Positions 47,170 through 57,242 of a DNA stretch of 64,000 nucleotides are shown piece by piece. The notes beneath the pieces are model-generated. The model was not told the origin of the DNA. It ran no database searches and was given only the letters and a program-made list of their open reading frames with translations. The position numbers were made by a program, and so were the translations under genes. The stretch's first letter is position 1; every line of letters starts with the position of its first letter. This stretch comes from Phytopythium helicoides (Eukaryota > Oomycota > Peronosporomycetes > Pythiales > Pythiaceae). Location: NCBI GenBank assembly GCA_024867545.1, contig JANFNE010000030.1, forward strand, positions 434,001 to 498,000, given 5' to 3'.

Positions 47170-49839
47170 TCAGACCACCATGAAGCCGTCGCCCATGCCC
47201 ATGGCGTTGCCGCTGTTTGCTGAATCCTTCTGCCCCATGGCAGACATTTGTATAGCAGGAGGGCCAAGACCCATCTCCACGCCTGGAGGCATACCTAGCG
47301 GCATGCCCATACCCATTGTTGCACTGAGCGGAGTCATGGCGACAACGTCAGCGTGTGTTGCAGATGCCAATGAGGTTGACGAAGCCACGGACGTTTCGGT
47401 GGACGACATATCCTCGTCTTGCTGAGATGGAGGGCTGCTTGTAGAACTAGCGGAAGCTACGGATGGCGGGATGTAGTTGATGTCAACTAGCTCCACCTTG
47501 ACCTTCTGGCGCGCGTGGAGGATGCCCTCAAGCGCAAAATCAATCATCGTCTGGCGGTAGTCAGGTTTCTCCCAATTGAGCACAGAGAGGTCAGACGCCA
47601 TGGAACCGGGAACAGCCTCGGGCACAACACATGCGAGACCGCCGATGAACTCTTGCAGCATCCGGAATCGACCGTTCAGACACGACCACGCGAACGACAC
47701 ATCGGTCTCTCGACCATGCTTCTTGAGCACCCCGACAAGAATCGGCTCTCGCTCTACAGCAGCCACGAACTCGTCGTATTCACGAGCGATTGCTTTGATG
47801 TCATCCTCTGTAAACGTCTGGAGTAACCGCGACTCCTGTGCCGCCAGCACTGCCATGAAGGATTCCTTGCCCATTTCATACACTTCAATGGGAAGCACAC
47901 ATGGCGAGTCCACAAGTGTGCCGCCGTTTTCGGCAGTGTAATGGCGGCCGTCTTGTGCGATCGTCGTAACTCCAGAAATTATATCGACGACGAACTGGCC
48001 GACGGACTTGGAGATGTGGTGTCGCTCGACACCTCGCAGCTTATCGAACATCTCAATCGACACCGGACCGCCCTCGTTCTGGATGAATTGCTGCGCGTTC
48101 TGGAGAGTCAGCAGGAAGGAGCCAGCCGAGCATGCATCTTGCATGGCTTGGGAGTCCAATACGTCCCGACGCGTGCCGACGACATCTGCCAAGATAAGTG
48201 CGAGCTTGCTCAATTCTTGCACCTGTTCGCTCACAAGGTTGGCGCTATTCTCCATGCTTTCCAGCTTCGTCATAAAATACTCCACTTCAGCCATGACGCG
48301 GTGCATCACTGCAACGCATATCCACCACGACGCCGACGGAACTGAGTTTGGTGCAATATCATCGAGTAACTGCATAACGCCCACGCGCTGGTCGATGAAC
48401 CATTTGATCGTCTCCTTGAGTGCATGAGAAAACCCCCTCGTACCCGTGTATGCGCTCAGTAAATCGGGCAAATCGCCGCAATTGTACAAGAAGGCGTGCC
48501 TGTTACTGCTCTGCTCTTGGTCTTTTTGGTGTCGAAGAATTGAGATCACAGCTATTAACTCGTCGAGGAAAGCCTTGTGACAAAAAGCCGTAACGCAGTT
48601 CTTGACGACGAGATCGAGCTGATGCACACCACACCAAATAAGATAAAAGCCATGTCTGGGCACGAGCTTACTCAACCGCGCAGCGAGACCTTGTTGGCTA
48701 CCTGTCAGGGCGACATCGCGTCCAGTATTGGTGCCACCGTGCGTGGTAGTTCCCACTAATTTTTCTCGCCAGTTCGGATCCATCACGTCCATAAACTTCT
48801 GAATCCGTTGGAGTACCAAGAGGGCAGGATGCTGGTCGAATGTTGGAAGTGAGAATAAGTGGAAGTCTTGAAGCGCACCTCCTTGCCAAACCCGCACACG
48901 AAAGTCGAGGTAAAAAGTCGATTGGTGCTCTGCTGCATCGGTTGCGAGTGCGTATGTCCACGACGACCGCATCATAAGCGCTATTTTCTGCAAGTTGCTT
49001 GCAATCACGGCGCGGACATACCCAGCAACCTTTTGCTCGGAGCACCCGCCGTAGAATGCGAGCTTCGTCTCCTCCCTAGTGCACTGGATCATACGCGTAG
49101 CGAGGCGGAAGGACGCACCGCACGAGACGAACTTGATGGCCAGATCGTAGAGCCGTTGGTTCTTGATGGTGATGTTATAGATGTCCAGCAGTGCCTTGCG
49201 CACAAACACTGCCAGAGCCTGCTGCTTCGTCACGCCAACCTCCGCGGTGGGATCCTCAAAGAACTCGCCCAGGAGGACCTCGACGATCGCCTTTTCAATC
49301 TCTGAAATCGGCAGGCGCACTGGGCCGACGGGCTGCGGTGGGGTCGCTCCTGAAATCTCCTCCATTCCAGCGTCGCTCGCAGCCGCAATTGCAGCACTGA
49401 TCGCAGCACCAGCAGAGGCCGCGGCAGTCATGGCCTGCGCATTGGCGCCCATGGTCTGCAGCGCGGCGTCCTCGATGTAGTTGGCGAAGAACTTTTCCTT
49501 CTCCGCGTCGGAGCGGTGCTCGTACTCGGCCCACTTGAGCTTGTGGTTGATCTCGAGGTGCGAGAGGTAGTGGTCTGCGCGGAAAGGCTGGCGGAAGTAC
49601 TTGATGTTGGCCGTGGCGCGGCGCTTGCGCGTGGCGTCGGCCGCCGACTCCTTGCCGAACGCCACGCAGAACTTGCACATGACCGTCTCCACCGTCGAGC
49701 CCTTGTTGCTGCGGCTGCACACCGACAGCCCGTACTTGAGCGCGTGCTTCTCGTTAAACTTGGCCCCGCGGTCCTTGTGGCGCTTGGCTCGCGGCGCCGC
49801 GGCGCCCCCGCCCGGAGCCGCTCCCCGCGCCGCCGTCAT
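47170..49839 (-). CDS. hAT transposase-derived BED-finger protein
   Basis: 889 aa, single intact exon. N-terminal BED-type zinc finger: CKFC (about residue 55) with HYLSHLEINH (about 90-100). The middle resembles the RNase-H fold of hAT transposases: YALATDAAEHQSTFYLDF for the first acidic strand, later GTTTHGGTNTG where active enzymes usually have an Asp, then FYLIWCGVHQLDLVVKNC, the usual C-x-x-H segment. I see no C-terminal dimerisation motif with ER...FS. It ends in a Pro/Gly/Met-rich tail. No terminal inverted repeats were noticed beside it. The loss of the second Asp and the clean long frame favour a domesticated host gene, probably DNA-binding. Family assignment is by motif reading only. 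Confidence 0.65.
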   Translation of the reverse strand: MTAARGAAPGGGAAAPRAKRHKDRGAKFNEKHALKYGLSVCSRSNKGSTVETVMCKFCVAFGKESAADATRKRRATANIKYFRQPFRADHYLSHLEINHKLKWAEYEHRSDAEKEKFFANYIEDAALQTMGANAQAMTAAASAGAAISAAIAAASDAGMEEISGATPPQPVGPVRLPISEIEKAIVEVLLGEFFEDPTAEVGVTKQQALAVFVRKALLDIYNITIKNQRLYDLAIKFVSCGASFRLATRMIQCTREETKLAFYGGCSEQKVAGYVRAVIASNLQKIALMMRSSWTYALATDAAEHQSTFYLDFRVRVWQGGALQDFHLFSLPTFDQHPALLVLQRIQKFMDVMDPNWREKLVGTTTHGGTNTGRDVALTGSQQGLAARLSKLVPRHGFYLIWCGVHQLDLVVKNCVTAFCHKAFLDELIAVISILRHQKDQEQSSNRHAFLYNCGDLPDLLSAYTGTRGFSHALKETIKWFIDQRVGVMQLLDDIAPNSVPSASWWICVAVMHRVMAEVEYFMTKLESMENSANLVSEQVQELSKLALILADVVGTRRDVLDSQAMQDACSAGSFLLTLQNAQQFIQNEGGPVSIEMFDKLRGVERHHISKSVGQFVVDIISGVTTIAQDGRHYTAENGGTLVDSPCVLPIEVYEMGKESFMAVLAAQESRLLQTFTEDDIKAIAREYDEFVAAVEREPILVGVLKKHGRETDVSFAWSCLNGRFRMLQEFIGGLACVVPEAVPGSMASDLSVLNWEKPDYRQTMIDFALEGILHARQKVKVELVDINYIPPSVASASSTSSPPSQQDEDMSSTETSVASSTSLASATHADVVAMTPLSATMGMGMPLGMPPGVEMGLGPPAIQMSAMGQKDSANSGNAMGMGDGFMVV

Positions 49840-49982
49840 GCCCTTCCAGGCGCTTCCAGCGATTGCTATTTTGGGCTAACCCCGCAATTTTGGGGCGTTC
49901 GTGTGATTTTGGGCTCGTATTGTTGCAATTTTGGGTCAATCAAGAAGGAATCGCGAATTTTGGAGCAAGGCGTGCAAACGGC
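49840..49982. promoter_or_regulatory. Bidirectional promoter with five ATTTTGG repeats
   Basis: 143 bp between divergent start codons of the hAT-derived gene and a small membrane protein. ATTTTGG occurs at 49868, 49887, 49906, 49928 and 49957, all on the plus strand, spaced 19, 19, 22 and 29 bp. Such regular spacing (about two helical turns) suggests protein binding sites. Confidence 0.55.
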
Positions 49983-50650
49983 ATGAGCGGCCTGCGCGGG
50001 TGGGTGTGGACGGCCGTGGCGGTGGCGGGCACGGCCACGGCCGCCACGCTCGCCTATCGGTACATGACCCGCGATGTGCGTGAGGCTGGCGAGGCGGAGG
50101 CACAGCGAGGAGAAGCCGAGGGCGAGGAGGCCGCGTCGGAGCTCGAGGAGGATGAGGACGAGCTCGAGGAGGTCGAGCAGCAGCGGCTGGCGCTGGTCTC
50201 GCGGGAGGGGAACATGGTGGGTGCTGTGGGTTTTCGTGGCGATGGAGAGGAAGGCTGCGTTGGGGGCTGACGGGTGGGAGCATGCAGCTGCTGTCGGTGT
50301 TTGGGCTCGTGTTCCTGCTGCTGGTGGTGGCCGTGTCGATGGTCGTGAGCTGGAGCAGCGACCAGTCCGTCTCGCTGACCGAGCTGCCCATGTTCACGCC
50401 GCTCGTCTGGATCGCGATCGGCATCTTCACGGGTGCGTTGGCGTGGATTGTGTTTTGTTTTGTTTTGTTTTTTTTTTTTTTTTTTTTTTTTTATTGTAGT
50501 GCTGGAGCTTTTGGGAGATTCCGGTTTTGCTAATGACCGACTGGCTACGTGGTTTTACTTACTGCAGCGGCTACGGTTGAGGTGCTGAATCCGTCGGGCG
50601 CGTCGCCGTCGGGCATCCCAGAGAAGGTGGTCGACGACTTTGAAAAGTAG
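49983..50650 (+). CDS. Small acidic membrane protein, three exons
   Basis: Exons 49983-50216, 50288-50432 and 50568-50650 give 153 aa; all joins are in phase. Residues 6-25 (GWVWTAVAVAGTATAATLAY) are a likely first membrane helix, followed by a strongly acidic Glu/Asp segment (about 35-70). FGLVFLLLVVAVSMVV is a second helix (about 80-98), and PLVWIAIGIF a possible third. Intron 2 contains a T-rich run of about 35 bases (50456-50492). Family not recognised. Confidence 0.7.
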
Positions 50651-51109
50651 CCGCAGCTTTCAAAGCCAATAACGACGCCAACTATCTATCAACCTGCCAC
50701 ATTGACGGAAGCGTCGACTCCTCGAGTCCTGCTAGCTGTCAACGCCAACTGCTAGCTGCCATTGTTGGTTTGCTCTGTGTTCTAGCTGCCATGTCCACCT
50801 CCAAGTCTCAACGCTCGCAGCCTGGTCATCGCCTGCAGTTGAGCGATGTTGAAGCCGCACAATAACAGCCAGCTCCAGCGACGCTGATTGGCTCGGTGCA
50901 ATACCTCCACAACATAGTACCAACCAAGTACCGTAGACCAAACTTACTACAAATTCATACAAAATTACCTCTAGTATCCGATATCGTTCAGCAAAACCAC
51001 GTGGCCTGCCGGAACTGAACGCTTTTGCGTGCGTAGCTCCTCGCTCATGGCCACTTCCGATCTCGACCAGCGCCGCGCAAGCCCTTAGCTCCGCCTCGAG
51101 CCGCCTACA
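50651..51109. other. Intergenic between two small membrane-protein genes
   Basis: 459 bp. CTAGCTG(T/C)CA occurs several times (50730-50795). Otherwise nothing recognised. Confidence 0.5.
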
Positions 51110-51696
51110 ATGAGCTCCGCAGCCACAGCAGCCGCCGTGCCAGCCAAGGTGAGCGACGTACCCACGCCGGTGGCGTCCCGCTCGTCGTTGCTGGTGTCCA
51201 TGCTGCTGCAGGACGCGTCTCTGGTGAGCTCGATGCGCTCCGCTGGTTGATGATGGCAGCGATGTGTGACACTGACTGGCGATGCAATGCGCTGTGCTGT
51301 GCTGTGGGATGCGCAGCTTGTCATCTCGCTCGGGTTGCTGATTGCGGCGCTTGCGTTTGTTGTGTCGCTCGCGCTTGGTGATGAGGTCCCGCTGCTCTCG
51401 TCGCTCGTCATGATCGGCGCCGGCATGGTCGTGGGTGAGTGATCGCTGTCTTTCACATGCTAGACGGTGGATTCATGCGCTAATTGCCATGGTGATGGTG
51501 TCACTTTGTGTTTTCAGTCGGTCTGCTCAACGCCATGCTGCAGTACTCGAACCGGAAGCGCAACGCTGCACCGGGAGAGATCGTGCTGCCTCCGGGCCAC
51601 CCACCCATCCCGATGGAGACGCTCAAGAACTTTGTCGAGCTGGACGAAGACGGCAAGCCCAAGAAGCGCATCAGCAAGTGCCCGCTCGGCTTTTAA
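51110..51696 (+). CDS. Small two-helix membrane protein, three exons
   Basis: Exons 51110-51223, 51317-51434 and 51518-51696 give 136 aa, all in phase. Two membrane helices come from exon 2 (LVISLGLLIAALAFVVSLAL, then LLSSLVMIGAGMVVVG). The C-terminus is hydrophilic with VLPPGHPPIPMETLKNFVEL and ends KCPLGF. Similar in size and layout to the preceding gene, but no clear sequence relation. Family not recognised. Confidence 0.7.
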
Positions 51697-51938
51697 AGCG
51701 CGCTGAGCAGCATCTATCCTCCTCTATTCGTCCCTCTCCGTTGAATGAAGTTGTATTGTACCGTTCTTCGCCCAGTCGACTGATTAATCTCCGACTTGCC
51801 GAGATTCGGCACGAGGTCCACGCACATCTAACGTTAGCGTCGACGGGTGCGTCGCTGGCGACGTTCTTCTCGCTTCTTCTCCTTCAGCGATAGCTGCAGC
51901 GCCAACATCAAGTCCCTGTGATGCAAACGCACAGCTCA

Positions 51939-52597
51939 TTAGTTCTTCGCAGTCCTCGCTTGATCATTTGCGACGTACGGATCCTCGTCCTCCTCGTCAT
52001 CGTGCAGCTGATTTCGAGGTGCGGGTCTACCATCGCCATCGTCGTCATCCCCTGCACCGTGCTGTCCACGATGCCGAATCTCGTTCTGCACGAGCACGCC
52101 TTCAGCTTTCAACACCACCGCCAACCTCCCGAACACCAGCTTCAGTTCACCTCAAACTGCTCGGCCGACAGCGAGCCGAGCATGCGCTGGCCGCCGCGGT
52201 TGAACACCGAGTAGGCGCTCATCCCGTCCTCCTCTCCGGATCCGCTCGCCCCAACAAACAAATGCCACGCCAGCATCCCAAAGCCCGAGAGGATCACGAA
52301 CGCCGTCGTGAACTCGCTCGCGTTCTGCTCGACCCACAGCAGCGCGCGCAGCCACAGCGCCGTCACTAGCGCGTACCGCCCGATCGTCCGCCAGTGAGCG
52401 CGCAACGTGCTCGAAGCCGCACGACCAGCGGCTGCGAGCGCCTCGGGCGTCAGCGCCGCCTCCAGCCGCCGGCGAAGCGCCGCACGCGTGTCGCGGTTAA
52501 CGCGCAGGACTGGTGGGATGAACGGCACGAGCCAGTCGAGCTCCCCACGCTCTGGTCGCTGCCGTTCGCGCAGCGCTGGCTCGCCAACGCGCTGCAT
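51939..52597 (-). CDS. SAYSvFN-domain protein (SAYSD1-like), one frame break
   Basis: The SAYSvFN domain is recognised from a membrane-type helix (FTTAFVILSGFGMLAWHLFVG) followed by MSAYSVFNRGGQRMLG and SAEQFE. SAYSD1 proteins are ER-membrane factors that act in quality control at stalled, UFMylated ribosomes. Preceding residues are Arg/Ala-rich helices. The frame stops three codons after SAEQFE, but a one-base shift at about 52138-52143 continues it as LKLVFGRLAVVLKAEGVL and an acidic tail to 51939. The family usually has a short tail here, so either the stop at 52142 is real or a C is missing from the sequence. ATG 52597 is supported by a good context. Confidence 0.7.
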
Positions 52598-52664
52598 CGT
52601 GCCGACGAGCGAGGAGCTACAAACGCTTATTTCAACGGAAGATGTTGAATTGATTATGTGAAAT

Positions 52665-53222
52665 TCAGTCCGACGCCTTGGAGGCGAGCACCTTGAGGCT
52701 CGCGGTGGCGAACTCGTTCCAGCTCATGGCTGCTGGCAGCTTGGCCTTGTTGTCGTTGAACCAGCGGATGAGGTCGCGGTAGTGGAGAGGGAAGTGCGCT
52801 CGGAGATTGCTGCTGGTTTCGCTGTCTTTGAGCTGCTCGAGCAAAAAGTCGCGGGCGAGGTGCTGGCCGTCTGCGACCGCAGCGCTCTTGTGCTTCCATC
52901 GCGTCTGTAGTGCTAGCAGTCGCTTGAACACCTGCTCCACTAGTGCTCTTTTGGTCTTTTCGCGTCGGAGATCAAAGCGCCGAGCCTCGCACTGCTTTTC
53001 CAGTGCGTCCAGCTGCTCGTTGTTGCGCACCGACTCGAGCAGGAACTCGATTGGATCCAGCGGCTGAACCTCGAGCAGCCGCGTGAGCAGCAGTCGCAGC
53101 ATCTCGTTCACCTGGTGTGCGTTTGCGTACGCCTCCATGGCCTCGCGCACCTCGACGGACGCCGCGGTCTTCGCGCCATGCGACGGTGAAGTTGCCTTGC
53201 TCGACTTCGAGATCGGAGCCAT
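52665..53222 (-). CDS. RIIa/Dpy30-like docking-domain protein
   Basis: 185 aa, single exon. Residues 25-70 (VREAMEAYANAHQVNEMLRLLLTRLLEVQPLDPIEFLLESV) match the RIIa/Dpy-30 dimerisation-docking pattern: a helix, H-x-I/V, a second amphipathic helix, then P-x-DPI-x-FL. Such domains anchor proteins to A-kinase anchoring or radial-spoke-type complexes in cilia. A coiled coil rich in Arg/Glu follows, and a C-terminal helical segment. Ends at 52665. The flagellar reading is inferred from the domain and the other ciliary genes nearby. Confidence 0.6.
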   Translation of the reverse strand: MAPISKSSKATSPSHGAKTAASVEVREAMEAYANAHQVNEMLRLLLTRLLEVQPLDPIEFLLESVRNNEQLDALEKQCEARRFDLRREKTKRALVEQVFKRLLALQTRWKHKSAAVADGQHLARDFLLEQLKDSETSSNLRAHFPLHYRDLIRWFNDNKAKLPAAMSWNEFATASLKVLASKASD

Positions 53223-53968
53223 TGTGAATTACAAGGCACGCAGGAAGCGAGAACTCGTGCCTCCCCAACCGGTTGGCGCTTGTAGTGGTTTCATTGCTGA
53301 TGAAGGTTTTGGGATTCCTCTAATGATAGGCGTAAATGTGCACATGAAGGTGTTTGAACACCGAGTTATTTCGTTGAAGGGACGTGAAATCATCTGCCAT
53401 GCAATGCTGCGGTGGCTGACGGAGCTCACCTGGCCACCAACTTGAACTGAGATCGAGGCAATCTCACCTGCTGGTCAAGCCAAACTCGTCACTCGACACC
53501 AGATGCTGTTTGCCAGCTCGAGTCTCGGTCAGTTAGTGAGGAGATGATCATCACCCGCACGTAGAAACCGTGCCTCGCATCTGGGTTGGTGTAGCCATCT
53601 GCTAAGATTATCCTATTTAGAAAGGTTTATTGTGTATGAAAATGACTTGAGTTATCCAGATGTCAGACTACGTATTTACAAGGGTACTATATACTACAGG
53701 TAGTATTCAGTGTCGCCACCGCACCATCATGGCCAGCATGCGGATGCGATTCTCCGCAATTGCCTCGCGTCCGATTGCGCGTCTCTTCCTCCAGCACCTG
53801 CGTGCCTTGCTCTATGAGGCATCTGCTCATCGTCCTGCCGGCTCTGGTCCGACCCTCTCGCTTCGAGCCCCACCGATGTCGGTCGCCCTCGTAGCATTCC
53901 GCAACTTGACTGTACCATCGCAGTCGCCTCGCTCAACTAACTCGGAAGCTGCCCACCCATCTCAAACC
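53223..53968. other. Intergenic, possibly with 5' part of the PH gene
   Basis: 746 bp. From 53660 an open frame leads in phase into the PH gene with ATGs at 53660 and 53729; the latter would begin with an Arg-rich, Asp/Glu-free stretch like a mitochondrial presequence. Without conservation data I place the start at 53969. Nothing else seen. Confidence 0.4.
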
Positions 53969-54496
53969 ATGGCGACGACCGGTGGCAACGTCGAAGGATA
54001 CCTGCTGAAGTTGGAGGTTGGCGCCTATGAGGCTCGCGTCGTGTACTGTATCCTGGACGAAGGAATCCTCCGCTACTTTTCGCGCAAGGGCGGTGAGCTG
54101 CTAGGAGCAGTTCCACTCACGGGATCCAAAGTCGACGTCTTCATGCTGCCTTACGACAAGTCTAGCGTGTGCGCACACCAGTTCCGCGTGGATGCCCAAC
54201 CTCGCCCTGCCGTGTCGCCAACCAAGGGACGATCATCTCCTGTGCCGACGCCATCTCAACTTCGGCCAAAGGTCTCGATCACGCTAGCCGGGTCAACCAA
54301 GGAAATCGCAGATCAGTGGGCCATCTCGATCCTCAACTGGAACCGCTACAGCTGGGACGACCCTCAGACGCTGTGCTCATCCATTGACGAGTACGCGGTG
54401 TTGAACAATATTCTGAACCCGTCAACTAGCCTCACGTCAAAGCACAACGACACCTTCGTGCCGATTGGCGTGAGCCGTGCCGTGCAGCCGCTGTAA
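53969..54496 (+). CDS. PH-domain protein
   Basis: 175 aa from ATG 53969 (context ACCATGG). Residues 5-110 follow the PH pattern: VEGYLLKLEVG, ARVVYCILDEGILRYFSRKG, LLGAVPLTGSKVDV, then a Pro-rich loop and VSITLAGSTKEIADQWAISI with the final helix Trp. PH domains bind phosphoinositides or proteins at membranes. The C-terminal 45 residues have no known domain. An upstream extension of up to 103 codons is open (see 53223-53968). Confidence 0.7.
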   Translation: MATTGGNVEGYLLKLEVGAYEARVVYCILDEGILRYFSRKGGELLGAVPLTGSKVDVFMLPYDKSSVCAHQFRVDAQPRPAVSPTKGRSSPVPTPSQLRPKVSITLAGSTKEIADQWAISILNWNRYSWDDPQTLCSSIDEYAVLNNILNPSTSLTSKHNDTFVPIGVSRAVQPL

Positions 54497-54790
54497 ATGT
54501 ACTTTCCTATCTATTGCTAGTTGTTAGTGAACGTGAGCCTTTTGTACAAATACACTTGCAAACACAGCGCTTGTCGTTTAGCGAGTTCAAACGAATGAGA
54601 AACGATTCAGATGAAAATCCCTGCAACTGCAAATATGTCGCTACAGGACTGCAACCCAGAGCAATAGGAACCCACGAAGAAGCAGAAGGCAAAGCAGCGA
54701 GCATGAACATGCTTATAAGAGTGACCTACTTTGACTTCTGCTACGACTATCATCACTAAGGCATCATCACCTACACATTACATCTGTAAT
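54497..54790. other. Convergent spacer
   Basis: 294 bp of 3' flanks between the PH gene (plus) and the CCT-motif gene (minus). Nothing recognised. Confidence 0.5.
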
Positions 54791-56273
54791 TTACACAACT
54801 GGCGTGGGCTGCGGCATCGACGACTGCGCCGGCATCATGGGCTGCACCTGGTTGTCAAGGACATCGCCTGGGGTTCCACCTGCAGCAGCAGCTGCTGCTG
54901 CCGCAGCCTCCTCCGCTTCCATTTCTGCAAGTCGAGCCTTCGTGATGAATCGGCCATCTTCGCCGCGCTTCCGGTTCTTGGCAATGCTGTGACGGACAGG
55001 GTATGACGGCTTGTTCGACCAGTTCCGGTTTTCGCGCTTCTTGAGCCAACGCGCAATCTTCTCCTTCTTCTCCTCCTTGGAGCACGGGGGCGGATAGGAA
55101 GGCATCGGAGGAGCTGTCGTCCACTTGCCTCCCACTCTAATCTGCGCCTTGCCGTAGCCGTAGCCAGCGGAGTAGAAATCGTAGCCAGGCACCGCCGAGC
55201 CATCAGCCATGAGCGAGCCGTAAGGGTAGCCGTTCGACATGACTTGGTATCCCTGCTGCTGGTATGGGTTGAAGCCACCAGTGGTCATCCCATACATGGG
55301 CATGCCAGCACCTCCCATACGCGGATACCCATTCGGAGTCATGGAAGCTGCTGGGTATCCGGGTGTCATGCCTGGAAAACCTTGAGTCATGGCATACTGT
55401 TGCTGCTGCTGCTGAGGTATTCCGTAGCCCATGTTTGAAACCGCGGGCGGTGAGCTCATCGGTGCCATCATTCCGTTCATTGCGTTCACAGGCGACGCCT
55501 CATACGCACGCTTCATGAAGCCGTTGCGGTCTCGCAGCGGCATGTTGATCTGGGGTGCAGATGAAGCGTAGACGTTGGTTGGAGACATCTGTGGGTGATT
55601 GAACGGATCCGGCATGACAGTCGGCGGCGCCGGCGCAGGGGTGAACGCTCTTGGAGTCGTAAGCATCGGAGGGCGGGCAACCGTAGGTGACAAGTGCGTT
55701 CCAGTAGCTGGCGTCACAGTTGGAGCGGTTGGCATGCTCATCGAGTAGCTGATGTTGGCGCTAGCAGTCGAACTTTGCAGATAAGTGCTTGTGTCTTGCA
55801 CGAGCTGGCTTGAAACCGATTGCTGCTGGCTTGACATAGGATACGAGAAGGGCGTCGACGTCGGCATCGGCAGCGACATTGCGTTGACGTTGCTAGTGCC
55901 AACGCTCGAAAAGCCCTTTCCGTTTGAAGCGGCAGCAGTCGGCGTGACGTTCGTGTTCTGTTTCATAGCGCAAGCATTGTCAGCTTCACGTAGCAAAATG
56001 AAGCCTCTGAAACGGCGTCACACTTACAAAGCTGAGCTCGATGTCGTTGACAAGGCTTTCGGAAAGCCAATCACTCGTGTTGCGCTTGGAAGACGGGTTC
56101 TGCATCTCCTTGACGAGGAGATCCTTGACCGCCTGGAAGTCGCCCGTGCTGTTGTACCTGTCGAGCGCCTCCTGCAGCTGCGGTGAGTCGTTGTTCAGCA
56201 GCAGGTCCTTCAGGTGTCCTCGGTCCTCTGCACTGATGAGTCCCTTGTCCCCGAGCGACTTGATCGCCGCCAT
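54791..56273 (-). CDS. CCT-motif-like nuclear protein
   Basis: Exons 56273-56028 and 55957-54791 (70-nt intron, GTAAGT...CAG) give 470 aa. The N-terminus is helical (LLLNNDSPQLQEALDRYNST). A long Met/Pro/Gln/Ser/Tyr-rich low-complexity region follows, with a short polyglutamine. About residues 385-430 are basic: KEEKKEKIARWLKKRENRNW, then YPVRHSIAKNRKRGEDGRFITK. This resembles the CCT motif of plant clock and flowering regulators (Arg/Lys helix followed by A..R.R..GRF). A poly-Ala run lies near the end. Nuclear or transcriptional role inferred. It may be the 3' part of one gene with the feature at 56353-56839: a single missing base would join them through an intron. Confidence 0.65.
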
Positions 56274-56352
56274 TTTGCCTACCCATCCGTCAAGATCGCT
56301 GTCAGTGCAACGATCCAGCAACATGCCAACAAATCAAAGCGGCGCATCGTAC

Positions 56353-56839
56353 CAGAGATGCTGCGATAGCGCTTGTTGCCCTTCTTGCCCGAGGAGAAGC
56401 CCATGGCCCCCGCAGGCGGCGCGGCGCTTGCAATCGACCCGCTCGGCGGGGCGCTCGAGGCCACCGGTAGCGCCTCGATCTTTGGCGACGGCTGCTTCTC
56501 CGGCTCCGGCACGGACCCCACCGCCGTCGCCGCCGCACTCGCCGCCGGCTGCTGGTAGTCCTCGCCGTTGAGACAGAGCACGAAGCGGTCGTTCTCACGC
56601 ACACCGAAGCGCAGCGCGCGCGCGTTCAGCTCGGCCGCGATGCCGTCGGCCTCGCTCGGCAGCAGGAAGAGCCGCACGCGCGTGCCGTCGGCGGGCTCGG
56701 CGCGGCCCACGGCCGCAGCCATGGCGGCGATCACGGCCTTCCACGTCAGCGGCGCCGGCGGCAGCGCCACCACCTCATCGTCCGTCTCGCGGCCGACGCC
56801 GCCGTCGAACAAGCGCACGAACACTCGCGTGGAGCTCAT
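56353..56839 (-). CDS. Ubiquitin-like/PB1-like N-terminal piece, probably 5' exon
   Basis: 162 codons from ATG 56839. Residues 1-100 start MSSTRVFVRLFDG and end FVLCLNGEDY, alternating strands and helices in a way that suggests a ubiquitin-like or PB1-like fold. Then a Pro/Ala-rich linker and a basic GKKGNKRYRSIS. A GTACGA donor at 56352 and a CAG acceptor at about 56301 would splice into the frame DLDGWVGKMAAIKS of the CCT gene, but the join is off by one base. If left unspliced, the frame reaches a stop at 56279, six bases before the ATG of the CCT gene. Confidence 0.5.
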
Positions 56840-57242
56840 GGCGCGCGGGCGGCAGAAGCAGAGTGAGCCTCCGTGAGGGCGAGCGCAGGGTGGTGACGCG
56901 GCCTTTCTCGGGGTTTCCCTTAGTGGCGGAAGCAATCACGCCGACTTTTGGCGCTCAGTATATGCAGAGAAGTCCGGCTTGGGGTTGCCCTCCCCGGCTG
57001 GATGTTTTCCGCGTGATCATTGAATTGTAGAGGTGATTCAATATGTGATATCACGAAGGATAAGACGCGCGTCCAGCAGGGTACTAGAAAAAACAGGTAC
57101 GGGGTAGGGGAGAACGTGTGGCTGTCGTCATGTTGCTTTTCCACTTATTGATTTCAAAATCAATAGAATTGGCACTGTGCAGATATCTTTTTTGCCCTTC
57201 AACGAGAAAGTGCAAGCGACGACTGACTGGCAGTATTATATT
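56840..57242. promoter_or_regulatory. Divergent promoter region, CCT gene / DHHC gene
   Basis: 403 bp between divergent starts. No named motif. TATTATATT lies just before the DHHC start. Confidence 0.45.

Noticed and set aside
47170..49839. Active DNA transposon around the BED/hAT gene
   Set aside because: No terminal inverted repeats or target duplications noticed, second catalytic Asp replaced, and the gene shares a compact promoter with a neighbour.
53660..53968. Extended N-terminus of the PH protein as a mitochondrial presequence
   Set aside because: The frame is open but composition alone is weak evidence; the ATG at 53969 has the best context and starts right at the domain.
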